Assembly: GCF_015706575.1 (NCBI RefSeq)
Contig: NW_024037050.1
Span: 2,790,001-2,854,000, forward strand
Length of the DNA stretch: 64,000 nucleotides
Source of the DNA: Patiria miniata
Taxonomy: Eukaryota; Echinodermata; Asteroidea; Valvatida; Asterinidae
Reading direction: 5' to 3'
Positions 1 through 12,200 of the stretch are shown here, one piece after another (positions within the stretch are counted from its first letter, which is position 1; the number at the start of each line of letters is the position of its first letter). Both the position numbers and the translations under genes were made by a program. The notes beneath the pieces were generated by a model. That model saw nothing but the letters and a program-made list of their open reading frames with translations. It was not told the DNA's origin and ran no database searches.

Positions 1-1976
1 TAATTAAGATTTCAAAACTCACATGGTAAGCACAGATTGTCTATTGCTAGTTAGCATGAGGTTAATGGTAATCGTAAGCAGGTAATTCTGTGGTAAGCAG
101 AACCAAAAAATTTAGCTTGGATGGATACGCACTTTTGAGTCGGGAGTTGAGTTTTTAGCATTGAGTCGGGACCCTGGCAGACTAATAACAAAATGTTAAA
201 TTAAAATGCGGCACATGCTTACATCAACACAGTCCGGGTGCTAGATACTAGTTGTGTGCATAGTCTATTGGCAGATGCTTACAACTAACAAGACAGTCAA
301 TATACCGGTATGATTGCTAAACATCCCATTTACCAGGCATGCAACTGGGAATTTAGAAAAAAATGAGGACATTTGAAAACCACACAAGACTTTGTACACT
401 GTGTTTTTTGACTTTGTAATGGCATTCATGAGAAGTAAACAACGAGGAAATCAGCGGATCCGAGGAAAATTGCATGCCTGTATACGCTAAGCGCAAAATT
501 GGATAGATTCCTGCCAGATGCAATAAACAACGTATGGTATTTTGGCCAGCAGCCTGTTATACTGCCATTAAATCTAGTTTTCTGCAACTGTGCTTATTTT
601 TAGCCGCAGATCGAAATTTACGACGGGAGGGAATTTGTGTCAGGGAACAAATTGCAGTTTGGATTCCATAACTTGCTACATACTCCACTCACAAAAAAAT
701 ACAGATTCGGCAAAATTGGGTGACCATACTTAAAAAAAAAAAATTGGTATAAGTTTTGGTTATTTATAATTATTTATTTACTTTATTTCTGAGAAACTGT
801 AACTAAAAACATTCTGATTAACAAATTAAGAAATAAAATAATGAACTTTTTTGTTTTTTATTTGAAAGTAAAGGCCTGTATCTTAGATGTACATTACAAT
901 ACATGTCCTTGTTTTATAATATATACGGAGTGTGCAAAACTGGCGTGTGTCCGTATGTAATTTCCAAATTAGCCTTGGAGCGAAAATAACGACGCGTCTT
1001 CACATATGGCTTTTGGGTGGAGAGGGCATTGGCGTGAAAGCTGTGCTTTCGAGAAAATCAACGAGGAGACATTCGGGGCTAATTGCGAACGGCAGTCTGA
1101 CTGAAATTACAGCCAGTGAATGCTGAAAACATATGCTGCCATTATGTTTTGTGTAAGAGGCCCGTCTTTGTGACATGCCGTTCCACAATCGGATGAAGGG
1201 AAATCGGAAACCGCAAGGATAAGGTGAAGATGTCTCATCAGAATCAGCCTATGTCCTTCTAGAACATAACAACAGAAGAAAAAAACCCAATATTTTTTTT
1301 TCCTTTAATCTCCAAAGAATATTCTAATTATTTTGTTTCAAACGTTGGACTTAATGGTTTAGGCCACTGACTGAGCTGTTAATAAGTAAAACTGGAGAAA
1401 GAAATACAAATCTAGATATGTGCTGATCTACGGAGTTAACAAACTTGGTTGCCATAATAATAAGAAGATAATAAGGAGCCGGATGGGAATTTCCCCGTGT
1501 TTTCTCCAAAAAGGGTTTTCGCGGGGTTTTCGCCCCTCCCGTAATCAGCGAATATAGTTACAGCAATATTTTTTTTCTTTTCTTGATGTTACAAGATAGA
1601 TCCAAATTTTTCGTGTTCACTGAATCAACTTTATAGTAAAGCATTCATACTGGACATGTAGTTATAATAGTTTTAAAATATATTGTATTTATAATATTTG
1701 CTTAACACCTATGCATTATTCAAATAATGTTTTATCTCACTGTATTGAATTTTATTGTATTTGTAATGTAGTGTATAATTATACATGTTTGTAGTCATTA
1801 TTTATTGTATGCAGGGCCCCAATGGAAACCAGTTTTAAACTGTTTGGGCATACCCTGGGTAAAGAAATGGAATGAATAAATAAATAAATAAATAAGTAGA
1901 CCATTCAATCAATTAACCTATTTATAGTAAAAAAATCCAATAAAATTAAATATATAGAAAAAAAGTTAAACCTAAA

Positions 1977-2262
1977 GGGTGCTGTGGTCCAATGGTTACG
2001 GTGTTTAACTCGTGTGCCGTGGTACATGGGTTCCAATCCTGACAGGGAACATGGTGCTTGTGTGCTGGGGCAAGGCACTTTACTTCGATTGCCTCTCTCC
2101 ACCCAGGTGTAGTAAATGGGTACCTGGTAGAAAGAAATTCCTTCAATGCTTGAGCGCCATAATGGTTGCCGTGCTCAAGCCAGGGTAATAATAGAGCGCC
2201 AGGAGCGTCACTTTGTTACGGACATGAGCGCTATACAAGAAGCCATTATTATTATTATTATT
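1977..2262 (+). repeat. tRNA-derived SINE with (ATT)n tail
   Basis: The head GTGGTCCAATGGTTACGG resembles a polymerase III box A, and GGGTTCCAATCC 50 nt later a box B. The body has GGCAAGGCACTTTACTTCGA and CTCTCTCCACCCAGG, shared with the copies at 4630 (minus), 56905 (minus) and 59000. It ends in an ATT microsatellite. Confidence 0.85.
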
Positions 2263-2687
2263 AAAAAGAACATGAAAAAGAACAAAACCTGAAAAAGAAC
2301 CAATCAAAACACATTCGTTGACAAAAGAAAATCAGAGATAACATATTTTCCTTAATCATTTTCTTTAAAATTGGCAAAAGATGGTTAGAGTTCCCTTAAT
2401 TCCCTCTTGATATTACCAAAAAAAAAATGTTTATGGAAATTTCTTACCAGTTCATTCAGGTCTTTCACAAGTTGTGTTGCTGTAAACTCAACTTCAAACG
2501 TTAATTCGCATGCAACAGAAGTAAATTACCAAAAGAGGATCTAGATGCCAAGTATAAGTGTGTGTGAGTTTGATTACTCATAAGTTTGAATACTCGTGAG
2601 TTTGATACTCGGGAATTGAGTATCAAACTCCCAATACTCATTATGAGACCCATCACCACAAAATGAGCATCAAGTCAGAAACCACGG

Positions 2688-3090
2688 TTCGACCTAAACT
2701 TTGTTTTTACTAGCCAGCCGGGCTACTATGAAACAGACTCTTAACTAGCCCGCGGGCATTTTCACTAGCCTGCATGCTTTTCTTTTATAGAGTGTCTCAT
2801 AAACAACAATGTGCATACTTGTACATGTAAAACGTGTATCCTGAGGCAATCTTGTCAGTGTTTTTAAAAAACAAATCTAATAATTTAACCCTAAACAGCT
2901 AATAAACTTTGACACAAATCCATACAGGCTTGCTTTCTGAATTTCATGATTTATTTCTTCCTGTCCTTTCATCTTTACCGTGACTCAATAATTTTAGACT
3001 CACCAGCCGGGCTACTTAAGGAATAGTTCGACTAGCCTGCCGCTGTTTTGACTAGCAGTTGGCTAGCGGGCTACCGCTAAAGTCGAACCC
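2688..3090. repeat. Probable foldback element
   Basis: GGTTCGACCTAAACTTTG at the left is matched by the inverted GCTAAAGTCGAACCCC at the right. The inner parts repeat GACTAGCC / GGCTAGCGGGCTA motifs several times. Ends are approximate. Confidence 0.45.
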
Positions 3091-4629
3091 CGCGAACATT
3101 TTGGGGTACTGAGTTCAGTAACAAAATTATTGACCGCCAACTAAATTGGAAGTTGTAAAAAGTAATTTTTGAGAAAATGACATTTACAATCTAAAAATCC
3201 TGCTGTTGAATTACAGTGAATGAACAGTAGTTAACTAATAAAAGGGGACGAATATAGGTTTTCAAGATGCTTGATAGAACAAAAAACCAAGTGGAAAGGA
3301 AGAACAGGACTTACAGATTGCATGAGGGTCACCTGAACACAAAAATTCGACCACCCTTTCACATCCCCCCCCCCTCCACACACTGTATTGCAAAATGGCA
3401 ATTTCCTACGCTCAATTCATAGTGACAAGCCACTTATTTGAAAGTATGATACTGAGAACGTGAGCCTGCAGATCCATGTGGTTTGACAGGGGAGATCAAG
3501 ATGGATAATTTATTGATCAATTTGAGAAATGGAAGTGGTGTTTGGCTGGTATCCATTCTGAAAGAAAGAGGGGGACTAATCCTAAAGCCACCCTCAGGTT
3601 GACATTGCGACGACAAAGAACGTTGGCGACTGACTTATCATGGTCAAGCTGCTCCAGAGCTACGACTGTCGGGAACATATCAGTTGCAAATTTTTGGCGA
3701 CTTGAGTGTAACTGCAAGGATATTAAGACGATCCACATCAGTCGACGCTAAACAAAAAATCAAGTCGCAAGAGACTTTCCTTTTCTGTGCTGCAAACGGA
3801 ACATGTTCCCGCCAGGCACATATCCGGATCATCTAATTTGATTGTGAATCGTCCTCGCGTCGTGGGTGACGTGAGCGTGGGTGCGACTATTCTGTGCTGA
3901 GATGCCGCTTTTTTCAACGATAACCAGACATTTTCTTTACTTTGTGACTTCTCAGTTTTGTGCATGACTTTTGTGCTTGATGCCAACTTGAGGCTGGCTT
4001 AAGTCAAAATTCCTTGTTAGCCTGTGAAATATGCCAGCTTACAATGTAAGCATGGAATTTTTGCTACCGACAGTGGTGATTTTTTGCTAACAGTAAAGCA
4101 CTGGCATGAAATTGGGCTCCGAATACCCTATCCCTAGTAATGTGGAAGCATTTAATGACGGTACTATCGCCTCTGATTGAGTTACTGAAGGGATCATCAG
4201 CAGTTGACATACGGCTCATTAAATTCATGTCTACCAGACACGGTCTGCCACTTCCCCTCCAGTCCTTTACAAGGGCACCGGCAATTAACAAAATAATGCC
4301 GTGGATCATGTTCTGGGGCTCCGATTATTAATTTACACAATCAAGCCGGCAAGACCTTAGCCCGAAGGTCTTAATAGTTCATGGGTGGAGGAAAAATCAA
4401 TATATGAGTACCGCCTCACGACGTTACTGCTAAAGGCTAATTTCAAGCACAGAGGCAGAAGAGATTGGCTTAGCAAAAATGGTAAACCAGCCGATAATTC
4501 ATTTGATGAATACTTAGAACTATTAACTGGTTCTCTGCTCGGTTTTGTTAGTATTGAAGTAGTACATATGTACAATGTAAGTAAAATCCATCACGAGCCA
4601 TTGGCCCATCCGGTGTTTATTCTAGTTTC

Positions 4630-4857
4630 AATAGCATGAAAAGACTGAGAATATTTCTATTCCCTGGATGGGATGCCAGTCCATCGCAGTTAACTCCCCA
4701 GCTAATGCCGGTACCGTTTTCACTCCTGGGTGGAGAGAAGCAAGTGGAGGTGAAGTGGCTTGCCCAAGGACGCAACATATGGCCAGCAGTTGGATTCCAA
4801 CCCCTGACCCTCTGATCATGAGTCCAGAAATCTATCCACTGAGCTACACTCCCTCCA
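4630..4857 (-). repeat. tRNA-derived SINE (same family as 59000)
   Basis: On the minus strand it starts GGAGGGAGTGTAGCTCAGTG, has box B-like GGGTTGGAATCC, then the GGGCAAGCCACTTCACC and CTCTCCACCCAGGAG body, and ends CCATCCAGGG...ATATTCTCAGTC, colinear with the plus copy at 59000-59227. Confidence 0.85.
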
Positions 4858-5599
4858 CGATTACCTCATAAATTTGCGAGGTAATATTTTACGCTTAACA
4901 CTTTTTCCGCTTAACAATTATCTTCTGCTTAATAACGCCGTGAAATGACTGGAGGGAACGGAGACAGAGTCGAGATGAGACTCATTCACAGAAAATTTCT
5001 GCGGATGACGGAGCATCAAAGGTTTATGATATTTTGACGACTGACCGTGCTCCCCGCCAGACGCCGGCAAACCCGCTCACTCAACCACGAAGAAAAACCC
5101 CGACTATCCACGTCACTAGCTCCCTTCACAAACTCCCCCAGCCTTCCCTTTAACTCCCAAGGCTTGCCGTCTGACGTCACAGTGAACACATCGCTGCCGA
5201 CGTGTCAATGACTTTTCCCTTTTTTGTATGCCTTGGTAGATTCAGCGCCAACAAAGCGACATGGAGGTAACAGCAAACTGTCAAGTTCTCAACGGGACGC
5301 TAAATAAAGAGGGTCGTACGATTGGCTTTCGGGGACCATGCTTGATTAGTGGAGCTAAATGAACCCCGGGGATGAGCCGCGGATAAGTGAACATGCATTA
5401 AAATGAGAACTCTGGGAGGTATGAACTGTGTGCATATCACCCAGCAAGTCAGATGGAAGTGCGTTTCTTTGAGTTTGAAACAACGTAGGATCATTAGCAT
5501 TCTCATTCAAAGCAACAAAATTGCTGTAGTTTCAGGTTTCGATCCACCAAATATAGTCTGATCCATCGATTACATCTTAATATTGGTCATTCTATAAAT

Positions 5600-5830
5600 T
5601 AAGGGTCCACATTGAGACATTTTTCCTGTCCATAATACCTTGGTACTTTGAATTTTTTTTAATTTGTTGGGTATAATTCATAATCAATCTTGGAGGACGA
5701 CTGCATTAAGAATCCACAATTATGAAATTATATATTATAGATGTCAGATGTAACAGAAACAGGAAGAAAGTGGACCCCAACTTTATTATAGATGTGAATT
5801 TGTGGGTAATTTTTTAAACGTTAAGCAAAT
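5600..5830. repeat. Dispersed repeat, copy 1
   Basis: Shares CTTGGAGGACG, CTGCATTAAG, AGATGTCAGATGTAACAG and ACGTTAAGCA-like blocks in the same order with 18830-19090. Diverged; no terminal repeats seen. Confidence 0.55.
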
Positions 5831-6120
5831 ATTTTAAGACAGGTTTAAACGTTTAGACATTCACAAGGCTGACCCATGCTCATTATGTCTGCAGACCGGT
5901 GTGATTGACATGATAAACCAACAATGGCAGTCACTGAAAAATGTGAAAACTTAACTACGTATGCCCCGAATGTAACTAAGTATTGAAGTGCTTCAAAGGT
6001 TTTGTAAATTGAAAAGGTTTGAAAACATCCTTAAAAGTGAACAGGTATAAAACTGCAATTCAAGCGAATGATTTGACAGTGTCAGAAATGATCAGTGACT
6101 AGTTTATTCGTGTAAATTAC

Positions 6121-6210
6121 CTTAAGTTTCTTGTCGTAGTCGGCGTTGCACAGGGTCCGCAACGATATCTTAAACGGCTTCCAAGTTGGATTTAGCGTGT
6201 TCTTGATCAC
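6121..6210 (-). CDS. CPNE: Copine exon, codons 192-221 (C2B), last one in window
   Basis: 90 nt, acceptor TTTTCAG/GTGATC, donor CTTAAG/GTAATT. It encodes [20 protein letters not shown] and then [10 protein letters not shown], equivalent to copine V.KN.LNP.W.PFKIS...LC. The next expected block, a YDYD..G.HD.IG calcium loop, was not found between 1 and 6120 on this strand, so the following exon is off the left edge. Confidence 0.92.
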
Positions 6211-9200
6211 CTGAAAATTGAAAACCAACATAGTTCGGCAAAATTACAATCTGAAGTCAGAATTTTGTGAACGGATTTGTACTTAATTATTACATGTAGC
6301 AGAACTTCCCTCAGTAGATGAAATGGAATGGGCAAAAAGAGTATGCAGAAAGAAGTTGACAAAAATGCTTTCAAAACAGCCCAAAAATGCTTCTATACAG
6401 GGTGGTAAAAAAACGTTTACACTTTTTCAGACGCAGATTTCTTGGAATTAGGGAGACAAGTTAAAATTGTTTCGATATATGAAAAGTTCTAAACTCTAAA
6501 ACAGTTGTAACAAAAATCTTAGAGGTACCAGTACCGTACATGTACACATATATTGACAACGATTATTTTGGCATTATAACTAAACCGTTGGTCAAATTGA
6601 TTTTTTAAATGTTCTTTTAAAAACGTCACGGTAGAAAATGTCATGGCAGAATCAAAATATAGGTTTTTACAGGTTATATATTGAAAGATCCTACGCTGTC
6701 TGTCTGTCAGTCTGTCTGATGTTTGTGTGTCACTTTTTTGTAAAAAGTAATGAGCATGCACAGGCACAAAATGCAATGGTTAATAATGGAGAGGCTTGGT
6801 TATTGAATGCAGGTCCTACATGTATATGCTCCGATTTCTCCGGTTGGCTCGTGAAAACAAATACAAATATTATTTAGGCCTATTTGTTTTGTTTTGCTTT
6901 TTTTGGCAAATTTGCTTCTTTCAGACTTTCAATATGTAAATATTACAACATTATCTCTATGAAAACACTCCCAAATGTATCGCTATTACGCAAAACATAA
7001 CGTTAATGATGACAAATGTGACAAAAAAGGCCTACCATGCCCACTTGAGGTCAACATGCAAATTGAGGTCAAAGTAAACATTAGTATGACTCCGCCCCCT
7101 AAATAAAAAAAATAGGCTCTCAAGGCGAAATATAGGTTTTTAAAGGTTTCATGGGTTTTAAAGGTTTCGTTGTGAGGCTTGCAACTTTCTAAGAAAAACA
7201 CAACACAAAAAGACACCAAGTTTATTTTTTTTTCAAAAGTGCATGCAGGTTGACTGACTTGTGTCTTTCACCAAAGTGACATTATCGATGTCAGAACAAT
7301 ACTGCATCATTTTCCAGCTGCTAGGGACAAACACACATGTACACACACACACACAGCTGTCCACATTATTATTAATTCCCATTATTGGACCAGAGAGGAC
7401 GCCCATCAAACGTTCAATATTCATTTAAGATTCCCGACATGTCTCGGCCAAGGGCGGGCTGATAAGCCGGAATCTCTGGAATTCTCCCGGGGTCGGAGTT
7501 TAACTCCCGAAGATTCCCCGCCGTGCGTGCCAAACGGGCACGTCATGTACGACCAATGTATTTATTTTTATCTTCCGGGAACATGTGTTGGTGCACGTTT
7601 GTCATTTGGACAAGTAACCAGATCTCGATGGCTGTGATTTATTTTTCTACCCGTTTCCTGTTTCCAAACGAAAAACTGGGCCATCAGGAAACCAAAAACG
7701 TTGCTCAGTTTTCTTTCTTTGACTGTGATACCGAGTGACATTTTTTCGACACATGATTTACATCAAAAGCTCACGAGAGGAAATTATTAAGGTTGCCTTT
7801 CGTCCAATTTCAAATTGATACAAAAGATACTATACTCAGAATACTAAACCAGCACTCTTCCAATGAACATTTCTAGCTGGGTATATCAGTTGTCTCCCAA
7901 TTTACAAATGATTGATGAGGTACCGTACATTTGTCCTTCTAAAATTACAATTTAACTAACACAGGTGTACGGTATGTGGCAAACTTGGTTTCTGTTATTC
8001 CCAGTGATATGTACACCCTCCAGTGACGAAGTCGAGTCCATGACAAGTCCCTGCAAGTCCATCACAAGTCCTCCAGTCCCAATTCAACTCACAAGCTATT
8101 CAGATGAGCCTTGATATGGACATTCTTTTATTGTTCATACTCTGTTACTTGTGACTGGACTTGTGAGGGACTCAACCACATCCCTGGCAACTTGCCAGTT
8201 TATCTGTAGATCTGTTCTGTATTTTGCTCCAGCAAAACGGCTACAGCCGCATCCCGCTAGAGTTGGTGTGGGGCGGGGCTAGAGGGGCTAAGGGAGGACG
8301 TTGATGTTGCACGAGGGATCAGTGAGGGCATTTTTGAATTGATCCAAACTTTTTAGCATTGACGACATGGGAAGGCAGGTTATTCCAGTGTGTGATTGTT
8401 CATGGATAAAAGCTGGTGCTGTAGATCTTACTTTTAGCGAGAAGTTGGTGATATGAGTACTGGTGAGACTTTCTGAGTGTTCTTGCTTGTACGATGAGAA
8501 GTGCCGCAAGTCTTTGTGATTCAAGGAGCGTCCATCTAAGCTCATGTAGCATGGTAGTAACACTGGCATTTCTGGTTCAATTGTTGCAGCACATTCTAGC
8601 AGCAGATCTTTGAACACGCCCGAGTTGGTTCCAGTTGAAATTGACAAAATATGAAAGAAACTTACCTCTGTAACATGAACTTTGTGCCACTCCTCGGGAC
8701 CCTGTCCAGCTTTGTAGAACTCCAGGAAGGGATCGGATTTACCCATCATATCCTGAGAACAAAACGTCACATTTCAATATTATGTTTGATTTCGATTATT
8801 TCTGACAATATTATAGCCAAGGATTTTGTGAGGTGCTCTTACAATGAAGTGTTGTGGTCGAGTCACTTGAGTCTGAGTCTGAGTCTCGAGTAACTTGGGT
8901 CGAGTCCGAGTCATGAGTCATTTGACCCGAGCCCAAGTCTGAGTCACATTTGTACAAAATGGATGTGCATGGACATGGACAACCATATAAGCAAGTAAGT
9001 GATGCACTCTCACTGGAAATAGTGAGAGGTGCATTTATTAATAAACATTATTATCGACAACATCACCTGGAGAGTGGTGCGGTACTGTGTTTGTGTGCTT
9101 AACTTTCTTTAGCATTGCTCTAACATTACTTTCGGAAAACAAACAACAGAATTTATGTTTTTGGTAAGGATTATGAGTCATGAGTCATTAACATCAAGTC

Positions 9201-12200
9201 TGAATCATGATGGTCACGTCCAAGTCCGATTCTTTTGCTGATGGGAACCGAGTCGAGTCCGAGTCACTGAAATTGCAATTCAAGATGGGCCCAAGTCTTG
9301 AAAAAAGTCTAGTGTTTTTCACTTACATTAAAGTAAGGTTCTTCATTCTAATTTGGCATTTTTAATTTTTTTTTTCAAATGTTGTATATTACCTTTAAGT
9401 GGTAGTCTACCATGTGCCTGTTTTAAGAATTTAAATGCTGATTGTTTTTTTTTACCCGGGAAATACAGAGGAGTAACATGTGGAGGAGTTGCTTCATTCT
9501 AGAAAACTAGGCTAGTAAGTAAACAAGTTCTATTCATAGGCATCTTGCCGCATCTCAAACATTCCTGATTGTAGTAAATGACTGCAAACTTTTCCGGTGA
9601 ATTATCGAGTGAGAAGTGTACTTTACACACTGTTAAAATTTGTTGGAGACCTGGGCCCAATTGTATGGCTCTGCCCATCTCAGAATTCTATGTACTGCAT
9701 AGAGCTATATTAAATTACTAGAGCGCTAACTCGTCATTCTGCGCGCGGAGACGCTTTGAAGCCGTCCTGGGCGCAGACATTTTGAATTCATGTGCGTGTT
9801 TGTAGAACATAATGAAATTACATGGATTGAATTTTGAAAGTGTACTCTACATGCAACGCGCAAGTAGAACATACGCAAACAACAAAAGCACGTCATTGAC
9901 GGTTCAAAAAAACGTGACGGCAAAAAGCATCTGCAGCAAATACGCGCAAGCGTTGCGCTGTTTGCGTAGAGCAAAATGACACGCTCATTTGCTGATCGTG
10001 CGTTTCGGTTTTGGGCGTATTGGCTTCGATAACGCACCGGTATGGAATACAAACGTGCAAATAGCCGTACAAAAGCCGTACAAAATTTCTAGGTCTACAT
10101 AGGTTTGTGCACAAACATGGATGCGCCGAGCAGGCATTACTTTGTGCACGAAGTTATCGCTCTAGTAATTTAATGATGAACTGGTACATTACGATCACAA
10201 TGCTGGGCCGGGTGCACTAGCAGTTCTAAAAGTTCTGTGCTAACCCCAAAGCACAGAATCCTTAGGTTGTACGCATGCCCATAAGTCAACATATCTCTCA
10301 CTAACCCTCACTGAAATATGCTGACCACAAGCGCAGATTTTTCTGCTACATTAAGTGGGGATTTTTTTTGATAAATATAAGCCTGCAGGGGCCCTGTTTG
10401 TACTTGATGTTAAGCAATTCCCCTTGTTTCTTGTAAAAATGCTCTTTAATTGGCCATTTTTAAAAAATGTACATGTATGTACACATGTACATAACTGTAA
10501 GATCATCTGCTTTTTGTGATTTTTTTTTAATGAAGCAACAACATTGCTCAATACTTTAATCCTCCTATGCAAAAATACAGTCCGTGCCAAGTAGTCCTTT
10601 CGGTCAAAATCAATCAAATGACTGGTTTCAACAATTAAGAATTCCCAGCCTACATAAATCAGGATTGACTGGCTGGGACTGTTTAAGTAACTTGATACTG
10701 CTATGCTTTGACTCCAGTCGAGTGATAAAACAGCTGTTCCCACAACTTGCCTGCTTTGTCTGCTGACCCACTTTGACTAGTCACGTTGCTTGCTTAATTG
10801 ACATACTAGTTCATGTATGATCTGACTGCTGGTGACTAGCCTTTGTTAAAAGTATAGCAGGGGGAGTGAATTTTGACTGTCTGTGACTGTTTAAATAGCA
10901 GGAGGGTAAAGAAGGATGCATAACAACTTAACTCGTTCAGTGAAGTCTCAGCTCAGTGCATACTACACATTTTGAGGAACCAGAGAAAACATGCATGTAC
11001 ACCCATACTGAAATTTGTATCACTGTGGAAACAATTCTTTGTTCTCTCAGCCAAGGAAATTCTGGTTAAAATAAGAGCATTTTGAAACTTCAAGTTTGAA
11101 AGTGAAGTTTCAAAATGCTCTTATTTTAACCAGAATTTCCTTGGCTGAAATTCGGACTTAATATCCCTTTTCTAAAACTCTTCCATTTGCGACAGATCAA
11201 CCCACCCTGGAAATTCCTAGTTTTTGAGTAAAATCCATAGGCCTATATCTATTTCGTGAAAATCTTGTGGAGACGTATTCATCTATAGAAATTGCCCTTT
11301 GGAGACATACATGTATACAATCTTTTGTTCCCTATTTTGTGCATGTCTCCAGAGGGCACGGTGTATCAGATCATGTATGCATGTATTGGGGGACTCACAA
11401 CGGGATTCCGTCGCTAATGTACGTCAAAAACTGTGCTCACACGGGCACACTTTCTTAAACCATGCACCTTCAATGATTGTTTTCTTCTGAGTGACGCCAT
11501 TTCAAGTGGAATAAGTTCACAGGGTACCAGTAGTTGGTACCAGCCCTATCTTCACTTTGAGCGAGGCAGTTCTAGTTTGAGTCGGTAGGCACGTGTTAAT
11601 TGCAAATGTTCCCATGTGCTTTAATTAAGAAAACAGGTGTGGGCTCGTTAGCACACAGAAGACTACATTTGGGCATGTGATGGATGCCTCCACCCATTAC
11701 TTGGCACAAAGTGATGGATGTTCCCAAACCAAAAGCGCAGCATTAATTACACCTAGCCCAGGAAGTGATGCCTGAACGTCCAGGGCGACGATCCAATGTG
11801 ACATTCATGTGCGAATGTATACATTGAACCATCAATATTCACGTCAAGGAGTGCAGGTAATTACAAATTCAATCATGCAGGGTTGTCTTTAGGTCCCTTG
11901 ACATTCATGCACAGCCTGGTTCGGCAAACAAAACTTTTTTGGGGTTGACACCGATCACATTTCGCTAACACTATTGGTCGATGGAGCTTTGAGCGCCTGC
12001 GTACAGCCCGTGACCGTAGTTCCACTATAGAAATGGCTTCACTGAATTGGTCTGTAGTGGGTTTTTTCCCCAGGGGTTGGGGGGGGGGGGAGGACACCAG
12101 AATGTAGCACTGCCAGGTGTATGCGAGTCCAATGCAGTTTTTTTCCAGTTAACCCATTTATTAGTCACTGTACAGCTCTGCCTATTACTCCCTTTATTAG

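Larger units (their letters stand above)
1..6120 (-). other. CPNE: Copine intron after codon 221 (continues off the left edge)
   Basis: No exon was found here. The stretch holds two SINEs (1977-2262 and 4630-4857), a probable foldback around ACTAGCC/GGCTAG sequences (2688-3090), and one half of a dispersed repeat (5600-5830). Two moderate open frames near 3.5-4.0 kb and one near 4.4-4.6 kb have no splice sites or similarity I can support. The remainder is AT-rich and unrecognised. Confidence 0.7.

Noticed and set aside
2446..2515. Minus-strand peptide-like stretch ending at a GTAAGA donor, considered as the next copine exon
   Set aside because: It has no AG acceptor at a suitable place and does not contain the expected YDYD..G.HD.IG sequence.
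3434..3986. Overlapping minus-strand frames of 60-82 codons
   Set aside because: No family match, no convincing splice sites, and frames shift; treated as chance.
8288..8665. 160-codon minus-strand frame extending past the copine exon at 8666
   Set aside because: Copine similarity stops exactly at the GTAAG donor at 8665 and resumes at 6210; the extension is intron read-through.
9726..10114. 108- and 73-codon minus-strand frames
   Set aside because: They lie within the TTAA-bounded element, are CpG-rich in all frames and match no protein I know.
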